NCBI GenBank assembly: GCA_907163375.1
Contig: CAJQUW010001859.1
Location: 1-64,000 of the forward strand
Source of the DNA: Prostheceraeus crozeri
Taxonomy: Eukaryota; Platyhelminthes; Polycladida; Euryleptidae
DNA: 64,000 bases
Direction: 5' to 3'
Part shown: positions 52,970 through 63,717 of the stretch, in pieces
How the letters are laid out: each line of letters opens with the position of its first letter
Position numbering within the stretch: position 1 is the stretch's first letter
The notes under the pieces: generated by a model
Told to the model about the DNA's origin: nothing
Seen by the model: only the letters and a program-made list of their open reading frames with translations
Database searches by the model: none
Position numbers and translations under genes: made by a program

Positions 52970-53368
52970 ATGACGTGTCAGTGTGAATCATGTTCAAGTC
53001 GACGACAGGACTTTACCAATGTACTGAAATCCCTAAGTTCAGGGATAGGATGCTCGAAAAAGAAAATTAACTGTCATGTCGATCAATTGCCTGAGGAATA
53101 TGTCAAGGATATGCAAGCACTCATGAGCAGAATGTTAGAGAATCCAGGGAAATTAACACCTTTACAGCACGAGTTTATTCAATCTTACAAAGGCATTCTC
53201 CGCAAATTTGTGAAACCACCCCTCAAACTCGCAAATACTTGGGTCAAAAACGGAAATTTAACAAGAAACAAACCCCCTTCGCACAAGCCTATGCCATGGC
53301 ATATCACGATAATCCAGCAGCTTTCAAGCAAGCCTTACATGCATCGATCGGCTCCAAACACTAAGTAA
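52970..53368 (+). CDS. Conserved Polinton small protein
   Basis: A 132-residue protein with a CxCxxC start (MTCQCESCSS). The central part QALMSRMLENPGKLTPLQHE continuing FIQSYKGILRKFVKPPLKLA resembles the recurring Polinton small protein with 'L..N...GklpLt..q...L..yk..LR.la'. Such proteins are found next to capsid or packaging genes. Their function is unknown, so none is assigned. Confidence 0.5.
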   Translation: MTCQCESCSSRRQDFTNVLKSLSSGIGCSKKKINCHVDQLPEEYVKDMQALMSRMLENPGKLTPLQHEFIQSYKGILRKFVKPPLKLANTWVKNGNLTRNKPPSHKPMPWHITIIQQLSSKPYMHRSAPNTK

Positions 53369-53397
53369 ACCATACCCACGTCATCAACAGTATCATC

Positions 53398-53760
53398 ATG
53401 GACAATGTTCAATCCATAGTGAACACATTTTCATCAGCCAACGGAGGAGATTTAAAATGTTCACTCATTGGTTCATTCAAAGAAACCCTATCACAATTCT
53501 TTACACTCGTCAGATTCATTTTGGTTACCCTCTTATCTGGTCGAAAAATGATGAAAGATATCAAAAAACGTAAAGATAGTAGAAAACCCTTACTCGATAT
53601 GGAAGTCGTCAACTATGATGTGTCCAAAACACCTATACTCAACCCCACCAAACCGCACAATGAAATTCCCATGAAATCGAACGATTTATCGAAGCGTGTG
53701 AATAAGTCACGTTCACACAGTAAAATTCCTATGAAATCAAACGATGTACCGAAGATTTAA
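53398..53760 (+). CDS. Small putative membrane protein with repeat tail
   Basis: A 120-residue protein. A hydrophobic stretch LSQFFTLVRFILVTLLSG (about residues 31-48) may span a membrane. A basic KKRKDSRK follows. The tail holds two copies of IPMKSND, which are the coding part of a DNA repeat that continues beyond the stop. Confidence 0.45.
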   Translation: MDNVQSIVNTFSSANGGDLKCSLIGSFKETLSQFFTLVRFILVTLLSGRKMMKDIKKRKDSRKPLLDMEVVNYDVSKTPILNPTKPHNEIPMKSNDLSKRVNKSRSHSKIPMKSNDVPKI

Positions 53761-54045
53761 AGGTTGATTTTCCCATGACATCGTTAAAAATACTACGGAT
53801 TTGATGTGTTATTTTCCCATGATATCAATCGATTCACTGTGACTTTGAAGAACACACTCTGTTACAAATCCTCGTAAAATCAGGTGATTTATCGAGAATT
53901 CTGAGGTACTTTTCCACACCAAATCGACCGATGTTATCGTAAAATGACTCAGCAAATTCCCATGAAATCAAGCGTTATCTCGTGAATTTGACCTACAAAA
54001 AGGGACAAGCCCCGTACACCACCAAAAATGAATGATTCATCGTGA
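53660..54045. repeat. Diverged repeat running from coding into non-coding DNA
   Basis: TTCCCATGAAATCGAACGAT-type words occur at about 53666, 53726 (TTCCTATGAAATCAAACGAT), 53769, 53815 and 53958. They often go with TTTATCG or TCGTGAATT 3' of them. The first two are translated, the rest are not. A decayed tandem repeat is likely. Apart from these the 53761-54050 gap shows no gene. Confidence 0.5.
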
Positions 54046-54051
54046 ATTTCA

Positions 54052-54122
54052 CGGAGCACCAATCAGAGCACTTGTAGGCGTGGGTATGAGAAGAAATGTT
54101 CCCACGCTCAACTCTATATAAA
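54052..54122 (+). promoter_or_regulatory. GAGCAC pair and TATA box of the large nuclear protein gene
   Basis: CGGAGCACCAATCAGAGCAC (54052-54071) differs by one base from 46298-46317. TATATAAA at 54115-54122 lies 38 bases before the ATG at 54153. Confidence 0.7.
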
Positions 54123-54152
54123 CTGAGCCATTTCAGTCATTTTCATTCAGTC

Positions 54153-55595
54153 ATGGGTAAACGTACGAACACGTTGGAAGCTCCTCTCGCGAAGAAGGTG
54201 AAAGTCACGTATTCGTCAGATACAGTGACATCGAAGCCAGTCTTTGTTGAAGCGACGGAGCCCTATTTCCATACGAATGGGAAAGCCGAGAAGAACTACC
54301 TTACCAAGGCACAACCACAGTTGGAGCCTCTGCCCATCACACGTCTGGTATTGGGCAAGAAATGGAATAACACTGGATATTATCCCATTCGCGGAGAGAA
54401 TGCGACGATGGATGCGATGGATTGGCAATCACGACGAGACATCTCAAAACTCGTGTTTGCCACGGGATTTTATGGATGGCGTGCACAAACGTACAATAAC
54501 ACTGGGTACGGTTCCGATCAACTCACCTCCCTCTTCACCATTTCTCAAGCCGTCTCACGCGATCTGGAGACATTGGAAGATGCGATACAATCCCTCTACA
54601 AACAAGTCCAACCCGAATCTGCCTACAACTTCATCTCCTGTCTCGGTTATGTACACAAGAAATCAGCCTACGACAGTGTCTTTATGAAGCTGAAGCAGGA
54701 CACGCCCATCTTCCTGATGAAGGAGAATGGAAAGAACAAGAAGGTTAGTTTGGCCAATATTGGTCATCTTCTTGCCAATCTCAAGGAGAATACCTTCCTT
54801 CAAGCAAATACCATCTTCCGCGTCACAGGCATATACTTTAATCCACAGACAAAGACTCTGAAACTGTGTTTTACTGTGGATCAAATCCAAGTCCGTATCA
54901 AACAGGCGGAGGAATGTCAGAGCACAGCGGTGGGGGAAAAGAAGAAGAAGAAGAAGACAAAGCTGACACTCGATATAAAGAAGGCACACATTCCCTCCAG
55001 TGGTTTATTTGATCTGATACACATGGTGCAATCTAAACAAGACATTGATTGGGAGGAACTCAAACACTTTATAGATGATGATCTCGATCATCTCTCCCAA
55101 TTAGAGGACAGCATTGCACTTATGAAACAAAAGGAGGATGAGATGACAAACATGCTTTCTCAGAGGTGGAGTGCTCAACCCACGGAGGAGGAGTATTGGA
55201 GGATGATGCGGACGGATTATGCCAAGGTGCAAGCACTCGGCGTGTACATTCGCATCCGGGAAGAGTCACACGCGCTGCATATCTTTGACGGTGATCAAAC
55301 ACAAGCCGAGAAATGGATCAATCGATTCCTCGAAATGTTCAAGGATATGGTGGAACACAACCAGGAGAGTCAGTGGTATGTGTCATCCTCATGGTACAAA
55401 GCAGGACAGTGTGTCAATGGGAAGTGGTCTGTGTCGAACTATATTGAACATTATTTCATTGTTCGTAGTGCCTACGAAATCCATCGTCGCGCCTTTCCCA
55501 ACATGTTGAAGGAAGCATTTGCACGGTACAATATGAATCCTCTTACCAATGACATGGAAAAGACATTGATGAGTGAAATGGTGACTGCTCTTTAA
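54153..55595 (+). CDS. Large putative nuclear protein of unknown function
   Basis: A 480-residue protein starting at 54153; an in-frame ATG at 54096 lies upstream of the TATA box and is rejected. The N-terminus MGKRTNTLEAPLAKKVKV is a bipartite-type nuclear signal. A run of lysines (about residue 270) follows a beta-rich central part (IFRVTGIYFNPQTKTLKLCF). The C-terminal third is helical with many aromatic residues (WYVSSSWYKAGQ). Own promoter and size suggest an abundant early or replication protein such as a single-strand DNA-binding protein, but no signature supports this. Confidence 0.6.
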   Translation: MGKRTNTLEAPLAKKVKVTYSSDTVTSKPVFVEATEPYFHTNGKAEKNYLTKAQPQLEPLPITRLVLGKKWNNTGYYPIRGENATMDAMDWQSRRDISKLVFATGFYGWRAQTYNNTGYGSDQLTSLFTISQAVSRDLETLEDAIQSLYKQVQPESAYNFISCLGYVHKKSAYDSVFMKLKQDTPIFLMKENGKNKKVSLANIGHLLANLKENTFLQANTIFRVTGIYFNPQTKTLKLCFTVDQIQVRIKQAEECQSTAVGEKKKKKKTKLTLDIKKAHIPSSGLFDLIHMVQSKQDIDWEELKHFIDDDLDHLSQLEDSIALMKQKEDEMTNMLSQRWSAQPTEEEYWRMMRTDYAKVQALGVYIRIREESHALHIFDGDQTQAEKWINRFLEMFKDMVEHNQESQWYVSSSWYKAGQCVNGKWSVSNYIEHYFIVRSAYEIHRRAFPNMLKEAFARYNMNPLTNDMEKTLMSEMVTAL

Positions 55596-55742
55596 AAACT
55601 CACTCTTTGAGACATGTACACGTGGACGTTTTATTCCACCTCTTCTTTATTCTGGAAATGATTCTATGTTTTGGAAACAATTTTAAGTTATGTTTAATAC
55701 ATGATGCATGGAATATATGTCTGACTTTTATGATTCGACAAG

Positions 55743-56933
55743 ATGGATTTCCGTTTAGAGAATGACTCATCCATGATTGTCTCGGGTCCTAGTAAATCGG
55801 GAAAGTCCACGTTTGTGGCGAATATGATCAAGAATCGTCATACTCTATTTAAAAAGCCCATTCGTAAAGTCTGGTGGTATTATGGGATAGAAAGTCCATT
55901 TCATAAAGAGTTACAAGAGGTGATCTTGAAAATGGGTGTTCCTACCCAAGATAATTTTGATCAATTGCAAGAAAATGATTAAATTATTCTCGATGATTTA
56001 CAACAGGAATCTCAAAACAATGAAACTGTGACGGGGTTATTTTTAAGAGGATCTCATCATAAACGGTTTTTCGCAGTGCAAATCACACAGTATTTGTATG
56101 GTGATAAAGAACAACGTATTCGTAATGGCAATGTCCATTATTTGGTCGCGTTCAATAATCCGAGAAATCAACAACAATTGGCTCAATTCATGGGGAAAAT
56201 GCTCCCAAAAGGCAATATGAGCGTCGTGCATGATATTTTAACAACATTGGTTCAAAAGTATGGGAATTATGCCTACCTCTTTATTGATTTCACTACAAAT
56301 TGTCCGTTTGAGTACCGATTTCGCACCAACTTATTTAATCCACCTATGATTGTGTTTAAGTTAAGCAAAAGACCCAATAAAACGAAAATGGACTTTAGTG
56401 AATTAGTGGTGGTTCCCAAATCTGACATGAATGAACACACCGGTGGCGGACAGCAAATGGGTGGTGGTGGTGACAGTACCAAACTGATGTCGACCATGTT
56501 GCAACGTCAAGCGGAAGATCAGAGGGTGAGAACCATGATGATGACTCCTCAGCAAGCCCATCTTGACCGTATTGCACGAGATATTGTGCGTCACCGTCCT
56601 ACCGCCAATGATATCGCTGCATGGAACGCCCGGTTGTATTTGTTCGATAAAGTTCGTCGCCAATTTTTCAATTTGGACAATGATCATGGGAAGAGATTGG
56701 AAAAACCTCTGCTCACGCACGCCGCAAAACCTCCGCTCACTCACGTCGCAAAACCTCCGCTCACTCGCGTCGCAGATCCACCCGTCCTCAAGAGATCTAA
56801 AGGGAAAGTCGTCAAACCTTCTGTTGTCACCTCTCCCAAGACGAAGCGTTCTCCATTGAAATCATCCATCAATACTCGTTTAAGTAAAAAAGGAGTTCTT
56901 GAATTGGGATCCTATGGCTCACCATTCAGGTAA
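55743..56933 (+). CDS. FtsK/HerA-type packaging ATPase (broken, about one break)
   Basis: Walker A SGPSKSGKST (near 55776-55805), Walker B IILDDLQQ, and a sensor ITQYLYG followed by NVHYLVAFNNPRNQQQLAQF are all in the order of Polinton ATPases. The C-terminal extension is disordered with three KPPLTHVA-type repeats (about 56705-56780) and a basic end. The gene precedes the integrase. The frame is interrupted about once. Confidence 0.8.
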
Positions 56934-56954
56934 TGGCAACGGCAGCCGCGCCAA

Positions 56955-58208
56955 TTGCCTCCTCATTTTTATCGCGTATCTTTGGACGTTGTTGCGGCCA
57001 AGGCAACGCAGACGACAGCGCAGAGATACAGTACACCATCACGGCGAGCTTTAATTGTTGTTCCAACGGGAATACCGCCTATCTTCAACCCCCACGTCAA
57101 TGCCAAGCAGATTGTGTCGATGGAGGACGTGTTGCACAAGATTTATTACAATCCCAAACATCCCGCTGGCTACGGAAGCGTCAATGCACTTGCTGCTGCT
57201 TCACATTATTAAAAAACAAAAGTCAAACAATGGTTAATGCGTCAACCGACCTACACCCTTCACAAATCTCGATTGCATCGTATTAAGCTCTTGCACCCGT
57301 ATCGTGTACGCGGTCCGCAAATTCAGTTTCAAGCGGATATTGTCGATTATCAAAAGTATGCACAGCATAATCGTGGCTACAAGTATATTCTCATGGTCAT
57401 GGACATCTTTACACGCAAAGCCTGGGCATTCCCTCTCAAGACCAAGAGTGCCAAAGAAGTGTCGGGGGTTTTAGAAGCCATTTTCGCAACCATTCACACC
57501 CCGCAACGACTACAAACGGATCAAGGCCGTGAATTTTATAACCGACCGGTGAAAGACGTCTTGGACAAGCACGCTATTGAATTGTTTTCCATCTACAGTC
57601 CCTATAAATGTGCTCATGTCGAACGATTGAACCGTACTGTCAAGAATAAATTGGAACGTATCTTTACAGCTACCAATCACAAGAATTGGGTGGATTATAT
57701 CGCAGATGTCATGCATGCATACAATCACAGCACCCATTCATCCACAGGTTTCACCCCGATGGATGTGAATGCCTCCAATACCGAGGAAGTGAAACGAAAC
57801 AATGCGAAACGTCTCCGACAAAACTATAAAAAGGTTACAGTCCCGGGAAAGTCTATCCCTGTGGGAGCACGTGTACGTATTTCACGTGATAAAGGAACGT
57901 TTGGAAGAGGGTATGAAGCGAATTGGTCGACGGAAGAGTTCATTGTCTCCAACATTCTCAAGAACCCCTATGGTACCAAAATGTACAAGATCAAAGACTT
58001 GAGTGGAGAAGAGATCAAAGGATCCTTTTATGCTCAGGAATTACAAGTGATTCATCGGGAGGAAGAAGTCTATCAAGTGGACAAAGTGCTCAAGACCCGA
58101 CGTCGGAATGGACGACCAGAATATTTTGTGCACTGGCAAGGATATCCAGCCTCGATGAACTCATGGGTGACAGACTTAGAACCTCTAGGTAATGTACGCC
58201 GCAATTGA
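56955..58208 (+). CDS. DDE integrase with chromodomain (broken, about one break)
   Basis: The retroviral-type integrase of Polintons. The N-terminal part has VLHKIYYNPKHPAGYGSVNA and, further on, PTYTLHK. The catalytic core has FQADIVDY (Asp), LQTDQGREFYN (Asp) and CAHVERLNRTVKN (Glu) with the usual spacing. The C-terminal chromodomain reads YQVDKVLKTRRRNGRPEYFV with HWQGYPASMNSWV. The chromodomain would steer insertion to methylated chromatin. The frame is interrupted about once in the N-terminal part; the core and chromodomain are open. Confidence 0.9.
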
Positions 58209-58217
58209 TTTGTAATC

Positions 58218-61200
58218 ATGCAGGAACTGCATGAGGAACAACATATGTACTTGTTGAGCAATACTCAACCCCATTTGTATGACAATAAAAGCCAATCATT
58301 TCTTTACACGACTGGAAAATCCACTTTTTATTCCTAAAGGAGAAACATGGGAAGTAGGCTTGAAAGAGTTTGGGTATGTGAATAATGTGGATACGATTCC
58401 CGAAGATTGTTATATTACCGTGGGGAAAATGGTGGATACGAAAGATTTGAAGGCCTATTTGCCTTATTATACGATGGAAGGGACCAATGTGGTCCGTCGT
58501 CACACCATTTTGGAATCCGATGAGGAAGTGAAACGAGTCCCCATGATCACAGCGTTGGAATTATATACACGTCGTACCATTTCCAACATGATGACTGTCA
58601 CGACACATCCATCCTACTTGTATTATGGATGCAATGGCATAGAGGAAGCAGATGTCTATGTGATTGACATTGCCCCATTTTCCCTGTTTCAAATCAAGGA
58701 ATTCTCCGCCTTTCATTACGTCCTTGTGTTTTCCCCTCATTTGGCGGCCTCACTCTTATTGGACAAATGTGTCTATCATTTATCGTTGAAGGATGTCGTT
58801 CGGATCCATACACGACTCTCCATTCATCGAAAGGAATGTGACGTAAAGAAATATCCCGCTCATGACTATTGGTTCAGTGTGATTCCCTTACACCGCTGTC
58901 ATTTTGCGAAACATGGGATTGAAAGGATGTTGGGAAATGAAATCTCAGTGCTCAATTTATTCAAACAATTAGAATGGTTTGATGTGGGGAAATTAGTGTT
59001 TCATTCGTCCAACAGATTGTCCTTTCATGTGACGCATGCTTCCAGTTATGCATTGTCTGCGATGGATTATGGGATCCTCTCCGAATTGCAGAAAATAGCC
59101 ACTGTTACCATGGCTCCCCCAGTGACCTATCAGGATATACAACCTCTGAGCGATGATACGACACGTGCTGTGTGGATGAGGACCGATACCTTTGTGAGTT
59201 CTCTCAAACGCAATGCAAAAGCACCTCCTATTCCCAGAGGGCATATAGGCCTGTTTCATAATCTTCGCACCCTTCTTCCTAAACTGAGAGAGTTGATGAA
59301 AGCAGTGAAAATGTATCAACGCACCTTTTTCCGATTGCAACATTTGGCCTCTAAAAAATGGTTTGCTTTACCAACACGCACCATGAAAAATCAATTTATT
59401 TTCCCAGTGGAGTTTCTCAATCCACTCACCCCAAAAGAGCGTGAAAAGGAGTATCATCATCCCAAGAAAAAACATGTATCATGGTTCAGAAACCGTATTG
59501 ATCAATTGTATGACAAGATTGATACACAGTTACACAAGATCGATCCTACCCTCCATATAGCCGATGCTCCTGATTTAGTCACCTCCCGTTTCTTGCCTAC
59601 CTATATCAACACACTGAATGCAAAATACCGCAACATGATGCGAATCCTACGTCAACACAAGATGGAAGGTGTTTTAGTCTCTAAACGATTCGGAGCCAAG
59701 AAGCGATTGTTTGATAATGTCTTATTGAAAAATTTTCGACAATCGATTCAAAAGGAACAAGTCACAAAACGGCCCATCATTCATCATTTAGTTCATTCCC
59801 ATCCTAAAGATGGGAAAGAAAATGTATTGGTCAGTGGTGCGGATATGCAGCATGAAACGGGGCAACATGCACTTCCCTTCACACCTACGGAAAAGTATCA
59901 TATCTACAACACGTATAATGTATTTGCCTATCATAGTTTGGTGGATTTGATGGAGATGTATGGGAATATTCTCCATGAATTTGAAGTGAAACAGGAACGG
60001 TTGGCAACGTTAAGAAGGAGTGTGAAGGAATTCAAACCCACTGCAGGAACTGACAATCTTGACGAGATCGTTCGTGAACGACATAGGGTGAATGCAGAAG
60101 TGACTGTGTTGAAACCGGATCTTTGTCAATTCACCAAGGAGAACAAACTGTTATTTTATGTGTCTAGACCTGAATCATTTTATTACAAGAATTTAGAGAG
60201 TGATAAGACGTGGAGTTCTATCGTCCCCACAGGTTATTATTCATTGGAAACCTATTTGAATACCATCTTCCCCGCCCCCATGACATGGACCATCACATCC
60301 ATGTCCTATCATTATGAACTGACCATTGATTGCACGGACGATATGGAAATCAAGATGGACCGACAATCTAAAGTCTATGAGATTTTCAAAGCAGAACAAG
60401 TAGCTACCTACGTGTGGGACGAATGGATCTTGGAATTTCCCCTCAGCACGATTCATGTTCCCTCCTTTATCATTCAGAAACAAACCATGGAATTGGACAC
60501 TCTCTTTGAAAAGAAGAGTGTCCCCTATGCATTGAGTGGGACCCATGTCTTGCTTCGAAACGGAAAACCGACACAACAGTATAAGACCGAGGATAAGAAG
60601 CATCCCAATATTCTCAACATCAAACATGGCGACTATTTTGAGATTTTTCATACCCTATCTCATCTCCCTAGTCCATTACGATTCAATTTACCCACGAAAT
60701 ATTATACCCTCCAATCCTTTGTGCAAGCTTTCAATCAATCCATCCCCCTGCCTGATATGGTGTGGGTGACGTATACAACAGTGGGCGTCTTTCACGTGCT
60801 TCACTTTAAAATCGCGGAAGGGTATGGGTTGAAAATCAATCCCCCACAACTCTGGCAACACATGTTGAATCATAGTCATGAATATGGTATGTTCACCTAT
60901 CATGAACAAACCTGTATACACTCGGAAACGCCGGAACATTGTTCTGCAAGTTACCGTCGGTATCAACAACGTCCAAAACATGTCACCCATGGGATGACAT
61001 TACACATCTATGGTTTACCGGAATATACCTTTGATTATGCCAAAGGATGGAACCACACCCTCGACACCCTCTTCCCATGGAAAGGGAAGGAATTGGATCG
61101 CTTGTTTCAGAAATCCTATTTCCCTTATGCTTACGAATCGAAAGAGCTGTTGGCCAATACGTGTTTACAATCCTACTTGTTTGGAGATAGACTCTCTGAT

Positions 61201-62064
61201 AAGACATTGTATTTACCCGGTGTTGCGTATCAAGAAGGATCCACCCTGAAAGTCTGTAAAGATAGATTGACTTCCTTTATTGGATGGTTCAGTGAGGATA
61301 TGCAAAAGCTCATGACGACCATGATGGAACGCTGGCAAGAAAACATGTTTTATCTAGTGGATGGTATGGTGTTGGGAGTAGATGTGGGAAAACAAGATAT
61401 TCAATCGGTGATGGTGAATACACATCCCACACCTCGCCCTTTTCTTCATCTCTATAGCAAGACCATGAAACCGTTGCACATCTATGACCACATGATTCGG
61501 CAAGGTTACATCAACCCCACCCTGGACATTTCTACCTCGTTTCATCGTGTCCGCATTCCCAAAGGGAGTTATACCTTGGAAGGACTCTTTTCTCAACTCC
61601 AAGTGAATTTACAGATGTGGACGGATGTATCCCTCTCTCTCTCGAAAAATCATTATTTAACGGTGAAAACCGCGGAACATGCCTTTATTGATTTTGGAGA
61701 AGCGTTGAGTTATCGTATATGTCTACTCCAATCCTATTATGGACCCAATACACAGATGACAACACTCTCTCCCCTCAGCATAACTCCCAATTCCTTCAAC
61801 ATTATCGTCTATTGTAATATTGTGGCGGAAAGTATTGTGGGAGGACAACGTGAACAAATCTTGAAAATTCACCCCATTGAAGAGAAACAACGTTTGGGGG
61901 AAATGGTGTCGTATGAAGTGTCCAATATTGATTATTACCCCATTTTTACATCAGCTATTGATGAGATTGAAATTCAGTTGCGTGGTGATGATGGCGAATT
62001 TATTCCGATTCATGAAGGACGATCCTATTTCAAACTCCATCTCCGTCGTAAGGAGACTAGGTAA
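58218..62064 (+). CDS. Very large penton-like minor capsid protein (broken, about one break)
   Basis: The gene begins with an LLSNTQP-containing N-terminus shared with the next gene, and spans more than 1,260 codons. It carries several internal penton-like segments: FTRLENPLFIPKGETWEVGL, a YSLETYLNTIFP module, a TLQSFVQAFNQSIPLPD module and a YTLEGLFSQLQVNLQMWTD module. The closing domain SFNIIVYCNIVAESIVGGQR then IEIQLRGDDGEFIPIHEGRS and YFKLHLRRK matches penton-like C-termini. Typical Polinton pentons have about 250-350 residues, so this one looks expanded by internal duplication plus fibre-like insertions. The frame is interrupted about once near the start. Confidence 0.65.
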
Positions 62065-62088
62065 TTATGGACAGAGTGACACTCAACC

Positions 62089-63006
62089 ATGCATGAGGAA
62101 ACGATTCACTTGTTGAGTAATACTCAGCCCAATTTGTTTCCTGAAAATAGAACCAATCATTTCAAAAATCGCTTGGTTCCTTCCATCCCCATGGTCCATG
62201 GGGATCAATGGGAAGCCGGTATCTCCGTCGTCAATTTCATCAATACCCTTCAGACAATACCCGTGAATGTCAGCTTTAGTGTGGGGACATTGAAGGATCA
62301 TCCTGAGACGATTCCGACCGTCTATACATCCTCTATCCTTCCCATCAAAACGGATTCACCGCGAGGAGAACGCGGTAAACAGGGAGAGCAAGGCAAACAA
62401 GGCAAACAGGGTGAACAAGGCAAACAAGACAAACAAGATAAACAAGACAAACAAGGCAAACAGGGAGAGCAAGGCATGTTTACGCGCTTCAACATTCCAC
62501 GCGGTATTTATTCGGAGAAGACGTTGATGCAGTGTTTGAATCAAAATCGACAGCATGGTCACAATTTCCACTTTTCTATCACTACATTGGCGCCTCATGT
62601 CCATGTTGTCTCAGTGGTCGTACCCACACACTACAGTATGAAACTCCATCCTTTGCTCAAAGACATTCTTGGGTTTAAAACAGACTTACTCACTTCCTCA
62701 CAGCAAGCGACTGCCCCTTTGAATTTGAATGCCTTCACCTACAATATTCTCCTGTATTGTAATATTGTAGGCTATAATTATGTAGGAGGTATGAAAACAA
62801 ACTGTATGTGTGTGATTCCCTACACGGGGAAAGATTATGGAGATAGTATTCATCATGAATTCCAGAATGTCACCTATCGCCCTGTGAAAAGTCAACAGGT
62901 GCAAGATATTGAAATCAAACTCATGTCGGATGATGGTCATCCCATCCCTATGACAGACGGACGGTCCTATGTAAAAATGCATCTTCGACGTCGCGCAATT
63001 AAGTAA
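62089..63006 (+). CDS. Penton-like protein with collagen-like insertion
   Basis: A 305-residue protein, tandem paralogue of the preceding one: LLSNTQPNLFPENRTNHFKN at the start and FTYNILLYCNIVGYNYVGG with IEIKLMSDDGHPIPMTDGRS and YVKMHLRRR at the end. Residues about 90-130 consist of Gly-x-y triplets GERGKQGEQGKQGKQGEQ with some DKQ units, that is, a collagen-like stretch, then penton sequence resumes. A trimeric or surface projection role is suggested. Frame open, size normal for pentons. Confidence 0.7.
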   Translation: MHEETIHLLSNTQPNLFPENRTNHFKNRLVPSIPMVHGDQWEAGISVVNFINTLQTIPVNVSFSVGTLKDHPETIPTVYTSSILPIKTDSPRGERGKQGEQGKQGKQGEQGKQDKQDKQDKQGKQGEQGMFTRFNIPRGIYSEKTLMQCLNQNRQHGHNFHFSITTLAPHVHVVSVVVPTHYSMKLHPLLKDILGFKTDLLTSSQQATAPLNLNAFTYNILLYCNIVGYNYVGGMKTNCMCVIPYTGKDYGDSIHHEFQNVTYRPVKSQQVQDIEIKLMSDDGHPIPMTDGRSYVKMHLRRRAIK

Positions 63007-63034
63007 TTGTCTTTCCCAAGCACATCAAGACACA

Positions 63035-63681
63035 ATGACGAATCTCTTTTTAATCCGTAACCGAACAAATTCCTCTGGACGATTGTTTGGAAGAGGTTCA
63101 TTTATGCAACGCGGTGGATGGAATAAAGTGATTGGACAGAAAACACGCATGATTAGACCCCGTGTCACTGGTGTCAAGAAACCATCCATCCGTCTGCCCA
63201 AATCACTCAAAAAGAGTGTTCCCAGAAAACCATCTCGAAAAACAAATCGAAAAACACCTCGACAACCCTCTCGAAAAGCATCGCGAAAAACATCGCGAAA
63301 ACCTTCGCAAAAGGGACTTGTACATACGGTACAGAAAACATTGGGAAATCGTTACGTTCGACGGAGTTTCTCAATTCTGCGAAACAAGCTGCCACGGATG
63401 CTGTTAGCTCTACCGCACAAGAAGGAGTTGATCGTCTCAAAAAGGGTGTGAAAGCACTCGCCAAGCGCACTTTACAGACTGCTCCCGAACGTGTTGTAGA
63501 AGCTATTCAAAATAAAGTGAGTCGGAAACGCGTCTTCACGGATGAAGAAGGAGATCGGGTGGAAGCACCTGCTCCTAAACGTCGTCGTGGTCATGTGGCC
63601 ATTGCCCATCATACGAAATGGGGAAAAGGAAGTTTGATGGGGCGTTATCGCGGAGGTGCTAAACAACGCATGCTCTTTTAA
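63035..63681 (+). CDS. Basic core / pVI-like protein (broken, about one break)
   Basis: The N-terminal part has GRLFGRGSFMQRGG, then a long Lys/Arg/Ser/Pro repeat (PRKPSRKTNRKTPRQPSRKA), resembling pVII/core basic proteins. The C-terminal part contains an amphipathic helix (KALAKRTLQTAPERVVEAIQ), then APAPKRRRG and a basic end. It lies between penton and major capsid genes, which is where adenoviruses keep pVII, pX and pVI. The reading frame is interrupted about once. Confidence 0.5.
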
Positions 63682-63717
63682 GAACTAAGCAATCTTAGAA
63701 CATCCGTCCCATCAAGC

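Noticed and set aside
54096-54152. N-terminal extension of the large nuclear protein
   Set aside because: The upstream ATG precedes the TATA box, so transcripts would not include it.
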